DNA from: G020348385 sp964538085
GTDB taxonomy: Bacteria; Acidobacteriota; Aminicenantia; Aminicenantales; Aminicenantaceae
Length of the DNA: 64,000 nucleotides
Direction: 5' to 3'
NCBI GenBank assembly: GCA_964538085.1
Contig: CAZIDF010000009.1
Location: 69,093 to 133,092, forward strand
Position 1 is the first letter of the stretch. Each line of letters begins with the position of its first letter. Under the pieces are notes generated by a model. It did no database searches. It was not told where the DNA came from and saw only the letters and a list, made by a program, of their open reading frames with translations. Made by a program: the position numbers and the translations under genes. Of the stretch, positions 34,682 to 43,997 are shown piece by piece.

Positions 34682-35608
34682 ATGGCAAAACTGAAAGATT
34701 TAGCTAAGATGGAAGATAAATTGGTGGCAGGCCATGGCATGTGTCTGGGCTGTGGCATCCCTCTGATCTTGAAGATTGTTCTTCGTGCAACAGAAGATCC
34801 CCTCATCATCGCCAATGCCACTGGCTGTTGTGAAGTGTGCACGACGATTTTTCCTCGGACTTCTTGGAATGTAACTTGGATTCACAGCGCTTTTGAGAAC
34901 GCTGCATCCACTATCGCTGGCGTTGAAGCGATGTACAAGTCCTTGAAGAACAAGGGAAAGATCGATAAAGAGAAAAAAATAAAATTTTTAGGTATTGGCG
35001 GCGACGGGGGAACATACGACATCGGCCTCCAGGCTCTCTCGGGAACCATGGAAAGAGGGCATGATGTTGTGTATCTCTGTTACGATAACAATGCCTATGC
35101 CAACACAGGAGGGCAGAGGTCCTCTGCGACACCTATGGGAGCTTCAGCGACCACATCTCCGGCAGGAACGCAGAGTCCCGGGAAATTGCAGTGGCGCAAG
35201 GATCTGACCAAAATCCTGACCGCTCATAACATCCCCTACGTGGCCCAAGCCTGTCCGTCTCGGTGGCAGGATATGTACAACAAAGCGAAAAAGGCCTTCG
35301 AAGTCGAAGGCCCGGCTTTTCTGAACATCCTTTGTCTGTGCCCGACTGAATGGAAGTATGATGAATCCAAAGGTGTGGAGCTGGCCAAGATTGCTGTGGA
35401 CACGTGTGTTTGGCCTCTTTATGAAGTGGAAAACGGCAAATACAAGCTCAATTACAAGCCCAAGGAAAAAAAATCCATCCTGGAGTGGATAAGACCGCAA
35501 GGAAGATTTCGTCATCTGTTCAAAGAAGAAAACGCGTGGGTGCTGGAGAAATTCCAGAAAAAAGTGGATGAAGAATGGGAGGAGCTGAACAGGCTTTCCA
35601 GTCTCTGA
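34682..35608 (+). CDS. porB: Pyruvate:ferredoxin oxidoreductase, beta subunit
   Basis: A 308-aa catalytic partner that binds thiamine diphosphate through GGDGGTYDIG followed by YDNNAYANTGGQRSSATPMG. Cysteines in GHGMCLGCG and GCCEVC, plus one further on, bind a [4Fe-4S] cluster. The pattern fits pyruvate better than branched-chain keto acids, though specificity is inferred. A good AGGAGG precedes the start. Last gene of porGDAB. Confidence 0.93.
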   Translation: MAKLKDLAKMEDKLVAGHGMCLGCGIPLILKIVLRATEDPLIIANATGCCEVCTTIFPRTSWNVTWIHSAFENAASTIAGVEAMYKSLKNKGKIDKEKKIKFLGIGGDGGTYDIGLQALSGTMERGHDVVYLCYDNNAYANTGGQRSSATPMGASATTSPAGTQSPGKLQWRKDLTKILTAHNIPYVAQACPSRWQDMYNKAKKAFEVEGPAFLNILCLCPTEWKYDESKGVELAKIAVDTCVWPLYEVENGKYKLNYKPKEKKSILEWIRPQGRFRHLFKEENAWVLEKFQKKVDEEWEELNRLSSL

Positions 35609-35693
35609 GTTTCTTCTGGTACTTTTTTTGTAGAACTTTCGCGCAGAAACAGGCCACGATACCCATTCAAGAAGTCCTGTATTGCTTCTATTT

Positions 35694-35712
35694 CTAATAT
35701 GTGATATATTAG
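35694..35712. promoter_or_regulatory. Inverted repeat, probable GntR operator
   Basis: CTAATAT (35694-35700) and ATATTAG (35706-35712) form a perfect 7-bp inverted repeat with a 5-nt spacer, 19 nt before the FCD-type GntR gene. GntR regulators bind such AT-rich palindromes, so this may be the autoregulatory site for the regulator-activase-hypD operon. Confidence 0.55.
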
Positions 35713-35731
35713 ATATCAGCCCAGGCATGAT

Positions 35732-36436
35732 ATGGCGAAAAAAGCTATTCTCAACATTAAATCTTTGAAAGAACAGGTTTATGAATATCTCCGTAACCAA
35801 CTGGGGAAGGGAGAATTGCTTCCTGGTTCATCGATCAATATGGAGGAGACGAGCCAAAAGCTAGGCGTCAGCAGAACGCCCCTCAGGGATGCTCTACTGC
35901 AGCTCGAGATGGAAGGATTCGTGTCCATACTTCCACGGCGTGGTGTGGTCGTCAATTCACTCTCGCTTCAAGATATCAGGGATTATTATCAGATTATCGG
36001 AGCCCTGGAAAGCGCGGCCCTCATGGAGAACTTCGAAAAAATTAAAGAAACACAGATCCAAAAAATGCATGCCTTCAATGCAGAAATGAAACACGCTATC
36101 GATCGAGATGATTTTAACCGATATTATCAAAAAAACCTTCTTTTTCATGATGTTTTTCTTAATCTGTGCGGAAACAAAAGCTTGGTCAAGATCGTGAATA
36201 CTCTCAAAAGACGGTTATACGATTTTCCTCGGCAACAGGGTTTTGTGAAAAAGTGGGAAATGACGTCCATCGATGAACACCAAGAACTGGTCAGATTGAT
36301 CGAAGAAGGAAAAAAGGAGCAGGCATCCGATTACATCCGAGATGTCCATTGGTCGTACGATGTGCAGGAGAAATTCTTGAAAAAATATTACAAGCGGGCT
36401 GAATCCGCTTCAGAAAAAAAGGATCGGATCGGATGA
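35732..36436 (+). CDS. GntR family regulator with FCD domain
   Basis: A 234-aa regulator. The N-terminal winged helix includes MEETSQKLGVSRTPLRDALLQLEMEGFV and the wing LPRRGVVVNSL. The C-terminal ~150 residues form an all-helical FCD ligand domain (DIRDYYQIIGALESAALMEN, FHDVFLNLCGN, DEHQELVRLIEEG), whose histidines usually bind a metal and a small acid. The stop overlaps the activase start by ATGA, so it probably controls hypD, with a proline-type compound as a possible effector (inference). Confidence 0.88.
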   Translation: MAKKAILNIKSLKEQVYEYLRNQLGKGELLPGSSINMEETSQKLGVSRTPLRDALLQLEMEGFVSILPRRGVVVNSLSLQDIRDYYQIIGALESAALMENFEKIKETQIQKMHAFNAEMKHAIDRDDFNRYYQKNLLFHDVFLNLCGNKSLVKIVNTLKRRLYDFPRQQGFVKKWEMTSIDEHQELVRLIEEGKKEQASDYIRDVHWSYDVQEKFLKKYYKRAESASEKKDRIG

Positions 36437-37338
36437 AGGGCACCATCTTCGATATCAAGCGATACGCCATCCATGACGGTCCTGGAATCCGAACGACTGT
36501 ATTTTTCAAGGGGTGCACCCTTCGGTGCCAGTGGTGCCACAATCCAGAAGGTATAAAATTCGAACACGAAATCATGTTCCGTTCTTCCCGTTGTGCGGAG
36601 GATTGCTGGGATTGTATTCCGTGTTGTCCCAAAAGAGCGATCGAGGAGAAAGGAAAGCTCATTGTGATCGATCATGATAAATGTGATCTTTGCGGGGTCT
36701 GCGGAGATGTATGTGCTTATGAAGCTGTCGCCATCGTCGGCCGGGAAGTCACAGTGCCAGAAATCATAGATGAGGTGGAAAAAGACCAGCTTTTTTATGA
36801 TGAGTCAAGGGGTGGAGTTACTATCTCGGGAGGCGAACCCCTGGCCCAAGGCGATTTTTTACTGGAGTTGCTGGAAGAGTTGAATAAGAGAGATATCCAT
36901 GCCGCTGTCGACACCTCTGGATGTGTGCCATATGAAATTCTGGATGTTGTCAGCCAAAGGGCCGATCTTATTCTTTATGATTTGAAGGTAATGAATGAAA
37001 AAAGACACAGAGTTTTCACTGGAGAGCCCAACGGTCAGATCCTCGAAAATCTTAGAAGATTGAATGAAAAAGGAAACGACATCATCATCAGGATGCCGGT
37101 GATAAAAGGCCTGAATGACGACCAGGAAAATATCCAAAGCATGGTGGATTTTCTTCTCCCTCTGAGAAAAACGTGGCAGATCAACCTACTTCCTTTTCAC
37201 CGGGGTGGAGAGGGAAAATTAGAACGGTTGAATAAAAAAATTCCTCTTGTCGATTTTAAAACTCCAACGGAAAAAAAACTCGAAGAAATCAGGGATAGAT
37301 TGTCTTCTTATGGATTTAGAGTAAAAATCGGAGGTTAA
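36433..37338 (+). CDS. Glycyl-radical enzyme activating enzyme (radical SAM)
   Basis: A 301-aa protein that uses SAM and an iron-sulphur cluster to install the glycyl radical on HypD. The radical SAM motif is CTLRCQWC (residues ~29-36); a ferredoxin-like insert with CWDCIPCCP and CDLCGVCGDVC adds two more clusters, as in activases of dehydratase-type glycyl-radical enzymes. GGVTISGGEPLAQ binds SAM. It lies two bases before hypD. Confidence 0.93.
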   Translation: MKGTIFDIKRYAIHDGPGIRTTVFFKGCTLRCQWCHNPEGIKFEHEIMFRSSRCAEDCWDCIPCCPKRAIEEKGKLIVIDHDKCDLCGVCGDVCAYEAVAIVGREVTVPEIIDEVEKDQLFYDESRGGVTISGGEPLAQGDFLLELLEELNKRDIHAAVDTSGCVPYEILDVVSQRADLILYDLKVMNEKRHRVFTGEPNGQILENLRRLNEKGNDIIIRMPVIKGLNDDQENIQSMVDFLLPLRKTWQINLLPFHRGGEGKLERLNKKIPLVDFKTPTEKKLEEIRDRLSSYGFRVKIGG

Positions 37339-37340
37339 AA

Positions 37341-39704
37341 ATGAATGAACGCATAAAAAAACTTAGGGAACAGAGTTTGCAGGCGAAACCCTCCATTTCT
37401 TCGGAGAGAGCTCTGCTTGTCACAGAATTTTATAAAAGCGATGTAGCGCAAAGAGTTTCGGCGCCTGTGCGGAGAGCTTTAGCCTTCAAGCACATCCTCG
37501 AGAACAAGGCCATTTGCATAAACGAAGGAGAACTTATAGTCGGGGAACGAGGACCTTCACCCAAAGCAACGCCGACCTATCCCGAAGTGACAGCTCACAG
37601 CTTGAAGGACTTGAGGATTTTAGACACACGGAAAAAAACGTCATTCTCTGTCGACGAGGGAACAAAGGAGCTTTACAAAAACGAGATCATCCCATTTTGG
37701 AGAGGGAAGTCCATTCGGGACAGGATATTCGGCGAGATGTCCCAGCAATGGATCAATGCCTATGAAGCAGGGATTTTCACGGAATTTATGGAACAAAGAG
37801 CACCCGGGCACACCGTATTGGATGACAAAATCTACAAGAAGGGATTTGTCGATTTTAAAAAAGATATCGAAGATAGCCTGGCAAAGCTGGATTTTTTAAA
37901 TGATCCTGATGCTTACAAAAAGAGAGAAGAACTCATTGCCATGGACATCTGTGCCGATGCGCTTATCCATTATGCCGAACGCCATGCGGAAGAGGCGAAC
38001 AAACTTGCTGATAAGGAAAAAGATCCAAAAAGGAAAAAAGAGCTGGAAACGATCGCGAGAGTGTGTTCGCTCGTGCCTGCCAACGCTCCTCGCAATTTCT
38101 GGGAAGCTCTTCAGTACTACTGGTTCGTTCACCTCGGCGTGATCATCGAATTCAACACGTGGGATTCCTTTAATCCTGGAAGATTGGACCAGCATCTGTA
38201 TCCTTTCTTCAAGAAAGAGCGGGAAAATAAGACACTTTCTGAAGAAAGGGCTCGAGAACTCCTTGAGGCCTTTTGGATAAAATTCAACAATCAGCCGGCT
38301 CCGCCTAAAGTGGGAGTGACAGCCCAAGAAAGCGGCACATACACAGATTTTGCCCTGATTAACACTGGGGGAGTCAAGTCGGATGGCTCGGATGCGGTGA
38401 ACGAACTTTCTTATCTTATCCTGGATGTGGTCGAAGAGATGAGAATACTCCAGCCAAGTTCTATGGTTCAGATCAGCAAAAAAAATCCAGACAAGTTTCT
38501 GAAAAGGGCGCTCAAGGTTGTGAAAACAGGCTTTGGACAACCGTCGATCTTCAACACAGATGCCATTGTCCAGGAGCTCGTTCGTCAGGGGAAGTCGGTC
38601 GAGGATGCGCGGAATGGGGGGACGAGTGGATGTGTGGAAGCCGGAGCCTTCGGGAAAGAGAGCTATATCCTCACCGGATATTTCAACATGCCCAAGGTTC
38701 TTGAGATCACCCTGAACAATGGGGTAGATCCCCGGACAGGAAAAACCATCGGTGTTCAAACCGGAAGCCCGGAAAGATTTGCAGACTATGACGAACTGTT
38801 CGAAGCATTCAAAAAACAGCTGAAGCATTTTGTCGATATCAAAGTCGCTGGCAATAACATCATCGAGCGTCTGTATGCTGAATATCTTCCCACGCCCTTT
38901 CTTTCCCTTTTGATCGATGACTGTATTGCCACTGGGAAAGACTACCATGATGGCGGAGCACGCTATAACACGAACTACATCCAGGGTGTGGGACTCGGTA
39001 GCATGACCGATATCCTGACATCGATAAGGTACAATGTGTACGACAAAAAACATGTCAGTATGCGCCGCCTGCTCGCAACTCTGAAGAGCAACTTCGAAGA
39101 GGACGAAACTCTGAGGCAGAGATTTCTCAATAAGACCCCCAAATACGGAAACGATGAGGATTATGCTGACGATATCATGAAATCTATTTTTGAAGCCTAT
39201 TTCGACAGCGTGGACGGAAGGCCCAACACCAAGGGTGGGAATTACCGGATAAACCTTCTGCCGACCACGGTTCATGTCTATTTTGGGAGCGTTATCGGGG
39301 CGACAGCCGACGGGAGAAAAGCGGCGGAGCCACTCTCCGAAGGCGTGTCTCCTGTCCAAGGATCGGATAGACTCGGCCCAACCGCAGTATTGAAGTCTGT
39401 GGGCAAAATGGATCATGTTCGCACGGGAGGAACCCTTCTCAACCAAAAATTCACTCCACATCTATTGGCTGATGATGAAGGGATCGATAAGCTGTCACAT
39501 CTAGTCCGGTCTTATTTCAAGATGGATGGCCACCACATTCAATTCAATGTAGTCAGCGCAGATACCCTCCGAGATGCCCAGAAGCACCCAGAAAAATACA
39601 GGGATTTGATAGTGAGAGTAGCCGGTTACAGCGATTACTTTTTGGACTTGAGCCTCGATCTGCAGAACGAGATCATCCACAGAACCGAACATCTTTCTTT
39701 TTAA
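37341..39704 (+). CDS. hypD: trans-4-hydroxy-L-proline dehydratase (glycyl-radical enzyme)
   Basis: A 787-aa glycyl-radical enzyme. The catalytic loop GGTSGCVEAGAFGKES holds Cys431 and Glu433; Cys-X-Glu marks the dehydratase group as opposed to pyruvate formate-lyase. The radical Gly762 lies in VRVAGYSDYF. Long stretches such as MEQRAPGHTVLDDKIYKKGF and KFNNQPAPPKVG agree with my recollection of C. difficile HypD, which dehydrates hydroxyproline to pyrroline-5-carboxylate. The enzyme is oxygen-sensitive and cytoplasmic. No proC lies beside it; an aminopeptidase P gene follows. Confidence 0.9.
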   Translation: MNERIKKLREQSLQAKPSISSERALLVTEFYKSDVAQRVSAPVRRALAFKHILENKAICINEGELIVGERGPSPKATPTYPEVTAHSLKDLRILDTRKKTSFSVDEGTKELYKNEIIPFWRGKSIRDRIFGEMSQQWINAYEAGIFTEFMEQRAPGHTVLDDKIYKKGFVDFKKDIEDSLAKLDFLNDPDAYKKREELIAMDICADALIHYAERHAEEANKLADKEKDPKRKKELETIARVCSLVPANAPRNFWEALQYYWFVHLGVIIEFNTWDSFNPGRLDQHLYPFFKKERENKTLSEERARELLEAFWIKFNNQPAPPKVGVTAQESGTYTDFALINTGGVKSDGSDAVNELSYLILDVVEEMRILQPSSMVQISKKNPDKFLKRALKVVKTGFGQPSIFNTDAIVQELVRQGKSVEDARNGGTSGCVEAGAFGKESYILTGYFNMPKVLEITLNNGVDPRTGKTIGVQTGSPERFADYDELFEAFKKQLKHFVDIKVAGNNIIERLYAEYLPTPFLSLLIDDCIATGKDYHDGGARYNTNYIQGVGLGSMTDILTSIRYNVYDKKHVSMRRLLATLKSNFEEDETLRQRFLNKTPKYGNDEDYADDIMKSIFEAYFDSVDGRPNTKGGNYRINLLPTTVHVYFGSVIGATADGRKAAEPLSEGVSPVQGSDRLGPTAVLKSVGKMDHVRTGGTLLNQKFTPHLLADDEGIDKLSHLVRSYFKMDGHHIQFNVVSADTLRDAQKHPEKYRDLIVRVAGYSDYFLDLSLDLQNEIIHRTEHLSF

Positions 39705-39845
39705 TTGGGGACAGGATATGTTTTCACTTATTTTATTTTGATTGTCTTCTATTTTTTCCGATAGTTAGTAGGATTCGCCTTTAATTTTGATAAGGATATT
39801 CTTTGATATCAAATTAATTAGTGAAAACATATCCTGTCCCCAATT
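39703..39845. repeat. MITE-like palindromic element
   Basis: A 26-bp perfect terminal inverted repeat (39703-39728 against 39820-39845), with outer ends AATTGGGGACAGG, surrounds an AT-rich, non-coding core of ~91 bp. It begins inside the hypD stop codon region and lies in the hypD-pepP gap. The GGGGACAGG ends recall elements mobilised in trans by IS200-like/REP-associated transposases; no transposase is seen here. Confidence 0.75.
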
Positions 39846-39914
39846 TAAAACCTTGTGTCGTTGGAAGGGATTGGTATATCATTGTATTTACACTTATAAA
39901 CAAGGAGTGCGAGC

Positions 39915-41306
39915 ATGTTTGATTCGAAGATCTATACCGAGCGCCGCGAGCGGTTGAAAGAACAAGTGGGTTCCGGACTGCTTTTGTTTCTCGGAAACGA
40001 AGAAAGCCCGATGAATTATCCGGCTAATCCTTATCATTTCCGCCAGGACAGTTCTTTCCTCTATTTTTTCGGTTTGGATACACCTTCTCTGGCTGCTATC
40101 GTGGATGTAGACGAGGACAAAGATGTGATTTTCGGGAATGATGTGGACATTGAAGACATCATCTGGATGGGTCATCTTCCGACAATAAAAGAACGGGCTT
40201 CTCTTGTGGGCGTTTCCGAGACTGAACCTCTAGCTCAATTAGAGGATACGATCAAGAAAGCCCAAATAAAGGGAAAAACCATCCATTATCTCCCTCCTTA
40301 CAGACCTGAGACAGTTCATAAAATCGCACAATTAATAGGGATAGAACATGATTCTGTGAAAAAACTTGCTTCAAAAGAATTCATCAGGGCGGTGGTTGTC
40401 CAGAGAAATGTGAAAATACCGGAAGAGATCGCACAAATGGAGCTGGCCCATGAAGTGACATATGACATGTACCTAGCTGCGATGAAGATGGCCAAGCACG
40501 GAACGCATGAATACGAAATTGTCGGCGCGATGGAAGGGATCGTCGGAGGGTCCGATTGCCATGTAGCTTTTCCCATCATCCTCACCAAAAATGGACAAAT
40601 CCTTCATAATCATTTCCATGGGAACAAACTGGAAGAGGGGAATCTTCTTGTGATGGATGCCGGCTCAGACTCACCTATGAATTACGCCTCGGATATCACC
40701 CGGACCGTTCCGGTCGGAGGCAAGTTCACGGAAAAACAGAGACAGATCTATGAAATCGTGCTGCTATCTCAGGAAACGGCCATCCAGAACATCAAGCCCA
40801 ATATTATGTTCAAAGACATCCATCTCCAATCTGCTTCGGTTATAGCTTCAGGACTGAAAGAAATCGGATTGATGAAAGGAGACATGGATGCAGCCGTCCA
40901 AGCGGGCGCCCATGCCCTGTTCTTTCCTCATGGATTGGGACACATGATCGGCCTGGATGTGCATGACATGGAGGATCTAGGCGAAGATTTTGTGGGGTAT
41001 GACCACACGGTCCAGCGAAGCTCACAATTTGGACTTGCCTATCTGCGCCTAGCCAAAAAACTGGAACCCGGCTATGTGCTCACGGTCGAGCCTGGGATTT
41101 ATTTCATTCCGGCTTTGATCGACCAGTGGTCTGCCCAAAATAAATTTGCGGATTTCATCGATTACCAAAAGGTCGAAGATTACAGGGATTTCGGAGGCAT
41201 CCGGATTGAGGATGATGTTCTTGTGACAGAAGAAGGGAGCAAGATTTTAGGAAAGCACATTCCTAAAACGGTGGAGGAAGTAGAGAAAATCACGGCAACT
41301 GGGTAG
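39915..41306 (+). CDS. pepP: Xaa-Pro aminopeptidase (M24, aminopeptidase P type)
   Basis: A 463-aa metallopeptidase removing residues in front of proline. The N-terminal domain (1-~180) is typical of aminopeptidase P; the pita-bread domain holds the metal ligands in MDAGSD, SDITRT, HGLGHMIGLDVHD, TVEPGIY and GGIRIEDD. The start follows AAGGAG. It could free proline or hydroxyproline from peptides for HypD upstream. Its 3' end overlaps the convergent M16 gene by 17 bases. Confidence 0.9.
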   Translation: MFDSKIYTERRERLKEQVGSGLLLFLGNEESPMNYPANPYHFRQDSSFLYFFGLDTPSLAAIVDVDEDKDVIFGNDVDIEDIIWMGHLPTIKERASLVGVSETEPLAQLEDTIKKAQIKGKTIHYLPPYRPETVHKIAQLIGIEHDSVKKLASKEFIRAVVVQRNVKIPEEIAQMELAHEVTYDMYLAAMKMAKHGTHEYEIVGAMEGIVGGSDCHVAFPIILTKNGQILHNHFHGNKLEEGNLLVMDAGSDSPMNYASDITRTVPVGGKFTEKQRQIYEIVLLSQETAIQNIKPNIMFKDIHLQSASVIASGLKEIGLMKGDMDAAVQAGAHALFFPHGLGHMIGLDVHDMEDLGEDFVGYDHTVQRSSQFGLAYLRLAKKLEPGYVLTVEPGIYFIPALIDQWSAQNKFADFIDYQKVEDYRDFGGIRIEDDVLVTEEGSKILGKHIPKTVEEVEKITATG

Positions 41307-42627
41307 GCCCGACTGTTATCGAAACCGTCGTTTTCGGGTTCAAAACTTCGCTGATAAATGCGTTGAATTCCTCGAGAGTCGTGGCATCGATTTCTACCAG
41401 AAGCCTGTTCAAGAAATCAAATCCCAAACCTGAGGCTTCCAGGAAAGCAAGATTATAGGTTTTGTCATCCTTTGTCTCGTTCTCTCTTATGGCCATGCCT
41501 TTGGCGTAGATCTTGGCTATGCTGAGCTCTTCGTTAGAGATCCCGGTCTGATAAAGATCTTCGATCGTTTTCTTCAATTCTTCTATGGCGGAATCCTTCT
41601 TGGATTGATCCGTCTCAAGATAGGCTTCGAGCATGCCTCTATCCTTCAACAGGAATGCTCTTGAATTGACGATGTAGGCGAGCTTTTTTTCGGTCCTCAA
41701 TGACCAGAGTTTTGAGTTCATCCCTTTGCCCAAAAGATTTTGGAGCATCATCGAGAGCACATAGTTTCTTTCAGATATTTTGGGGAGTGGAAAAGCCATG
41801 TAAACCAAGATCTGTTGAGTTTCTTTTTCAAGGGTGATGCTTTTTTCCTCGATCGGTGAAAAAGAGGGACGATCGACTTCTTTAGGTTTCCCCTCGGGAA
41901 ATTCTTCGAAGTAGGGTTGCATGATGCTCAGCACTTTATCCTTTTCCATATTGGTCGAAACGATGACGATCATGTTTCCAGCTTTGACATATCTATTGAA
42001 ATAATCCTCCACATCCCTCTTTTTGATATTTTTCAAAGATTCTTCTGTCCCATAGGCATCGCTGGCGTATGGACTGCCTGAAAAAAAAACATTCATTGCA
42101 GCCGCATGAGCAAGATTTATCGGGTCGTCTTCTTGAAGCTTTCTGTAGTGGTTCATGAGCTCCTTTGTTCTGTCGATTCGCAATCCTGAAATCAAAGGAT
42201 CCTTCAGGATTTGAGTGCTTAGCATTATGGCCTCTTCGAGATTTTCTGAGAGACAGGAAATCTTTAAGATGGAGAAATCTTCTTGTGAGAAAAAAGTTCG
42301 GTTTGTGGCCTGATTCATCAAGCGTTGCAGTTGTTGTTGGTCGGGCAGGTCAAGGCAAAGCCGCGTGGTCAGGAAAGCCACTCCTCCCTTTCCATCGACT
42401 TCTCCTCGTCTTCCCCCCTGGATCAGGATTTGTGTCACCGTTGTCGGAGAGGCATCGTCTTTCTGGTAAATGAAAGTCATGCCGTTGGAAAAGATTTCCT
42501 TTTCTGGCTTGTTTTTTAAGAGAGTGCCTGTCGATGCCTCAAGAACGAGAACGCAGAGGGCACAGAGAAGGAACAATCCCCATGTTCTCGATATAAGTCT
42601 TGGCGATGACATGGGTGTTGGCCTCAT
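41290..42627 (-). CDS. M16 peptidase-like protein, probably inactive partner subunit
   Basis: A 445-aa protein of the insulinase/M16 fold with an N-terminal signal peptide (GLFLLCALCVLVLEAS). The position where active members have HxxEH reads GVAFLTTRLC, so the zinc site is missing. Such inactive chains pair with active ones, as in mitochondrial processing peptidase and bacterial M16B dimers. The ATGA overlap with the upstream active gene supports a heterodimer. Probably periplasmic. Confidence 0.85.
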   Translation of the reverse strand: MRPTPMSSPRLISRTWGLFLLCALCVLVLEASTGTLLKNKPEKEIFSNGMTFIYQKDDASPTTVTQILIQGGRRGEVDGKGGVAFLTTRLCLDLPDQQQLQRLMNQATNRTFFSQEDFSILKISCLSENLEEAIMLSTQILKDPLISGLRIDRTKELMNHYRKLQEDDPINLAHAAAMNVFFSGSPYASDAYGTEESLKNIKKRDVEDYFNRYVKAGNMIVIVSTNMEKDKVLSIMQPYFEEFPEGKPKEVDRPSFSPIEEKSITLEKETQQILVYMAFPLPKISERNYVLSMMLQNLLGKGMNSKLWSLRTEKKLAYIVNSRAFLLKDRGMLEAYLETDQSKKDSAIEELKKTIEDLYQTGISNEELSIAKIYAKGMAIRENETKDDKTYNLAFLEASGLGFDFLNRLLVEIDATTLEEFNAFISEVLNPKTTVSITVGPTQLP

Positions 42628-43997
42628 TTTTTTTTCTTCTTGGGTTTGATGGATATGATGACGTATCCGTTTTTGCTGAGATAATCACCCGCAGCCTTTC
42701 TTAAATCGGTAGCTGTTATTCTCTCTATATTTTCAATATAGGGGCCGCGGTTTGTCCTTCCTTTGCTCCGGAGTGAATGAGTTGCCATTCCCAGAGCGAG
42801 ATTCAATCCATTTTCTTGGGATTGATGAAACCGAAATTTGATCTGATTTTTTGCACTTTCTAGATAGTCGAGTGCATAAAATTGGGAATCGCCCGAATAA
42901 TCGGTTTTGGAGTAGTTGAGCTTTCTTGTACCTTTCAGAAATTTGATGGCCTCTCTTTTTGCAGCCTGGATTTTGCCGGGATCCAGCGTCAAGTAGATGG
43001 TTATGACTCCTCCGTAGGTGTAGGATCCATATCCCATGGTAATGGTTTCCACGAGTTCTCTTCTTCCCCTCAAGGGTTGGTTCAACAAAGGGATTACGCC
43101 TCGTCCGAGAACCTCGGTCAGAACATCCACAGTGTATTGATCTTTTTCGTTGTAACCCGGCCCCATTGTGCCTATGACAAGATACCCGCTATTCACATCC
43201 ATCTCATGTTCTATCTCGATGTCTTTTTCGATCGGGATGGCCATATCGAATTTTTGAGGAGTGAATCCTTTATTTTCCAGTTGTCCGAACTTGGCCCCGA
43301 TTTTCTCCTTCATTTCTTCTATGTCAAAATCGCCCACGATAGCCAATGCGCAGTTAGCCGGAACGAAATATTTTTGGTGGAATTCTAGGATATCCTCTAC
43401 GGAAGCCGCTTCGATGATCTCTTCTTTCCCATAGATCGGTTTTTGGTATGGATGATTCTGGAAAAGATTCTGATAAACGAGTGACGTGGCATATTTGAGT
43501 GGATCATCTTTTATCTGAGTCAACTCTTCCAAGATGATTTGTTTTTCCTTATCCAGCTCTTCTTGAGTGAGCTTCATCTGAAACAGTATTTCCTTTTGAT
43601 TCTCCAAGGCAAAATCAATGAATTCAGAAGGGAGGGACAACTCGAAGGTTGCGAGATCGCGCCCTGTGTGGGCATTGAAATAAGCGCCATGGGCCCTTAT
43701 ATCCTGGCCGATCTCTTCGCCAGACCGCATTTCTGTCCCACGAAACAGGATGGAGTGCTCGAGGATATGCACGAGTCCACTGGTTTGATCCGATTCATTC
43801 TTTGTCCCGAGATCAAAGGCAAATACAAAATCGAGCAAAGGGATAGAGTGTCTTTCATACAGAAGAACCCTCATACCGTTTTCAAGCCCATAATCCTCGA
43901 ATCGGGTATTGCCTGATTCTTGGCCAATGTCGAGCGCAGGTACAAATAGAATACTGACAAGAACAAGGACAGAAAACTTGCTGCGGAAAATTTTCAA
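42624..43997 (-). CDS. M16 family zinc metallopeptidase, active subunit
   Basis: A 457-aa peptidase with a signal peptide (FSVLVLVSILFVPALDIG). The inverted zinc motif is intact as HILEH (His77, Glu80, His81), with the distal glutamate region around EKQIILEELTQIKDDP. Substrates are usually unfolded peptides of 20-70 residues. It forms an operon with the inactive chain downstream and a potassium-channel gene upstream, each joined by four-base overlaps. Confidence 0.9.
   Translation of the reverse strand: MKIFRSKFSVLVLVSILFVPALDIGQESGNTRFEDYGLENGMRVLLYERHSIPLLDFVFAFDLGTKNESDQTSGLVHILEHSILFRGTEMRSGEEIGQDIRAHGAYFNAHTGRDLATFELSLPSEFIDFALENQKEILFQMKLTQEELDKEKQIILEELTQIKDDPLKYATSLVYQNLFQNHPYQKPIYGKEEIIEAASVEDILEFHQKYFVPANCALAIVGDFDIEEMKEKIGAKFGQLENKGFTPQKFDMAIPIEKDIEIEHEMDVNSGYLVIGTMGPGYNEKDQYTVDVLTEVLGRGVIPLLNQPLRGRRELVETITMGYGSYTYGGVITIYLTLDPGKIQAAKREAIKFLKGTRKLNYSKTDYSGDSQFYALDYLESAKNQIKFRFHQSQENGLNLALGMATHSLRSKGRTNRGPYIENIERITATDLRKAAGDYLSKNGYVIISIKPKKKKK

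Noticed and set aside
33741..34688. A 315-codon open frame on the minus strand
   Set aside because: Antisense to porA; no domain or start signal.
37896..39461. A 521-codon open frame on the minus strand
   Set aside because: It lies wholly opposite the well-supported hypD gene, has no ribosome-binding site and reads as biased low-quality protein. A shadow of the coding strand.
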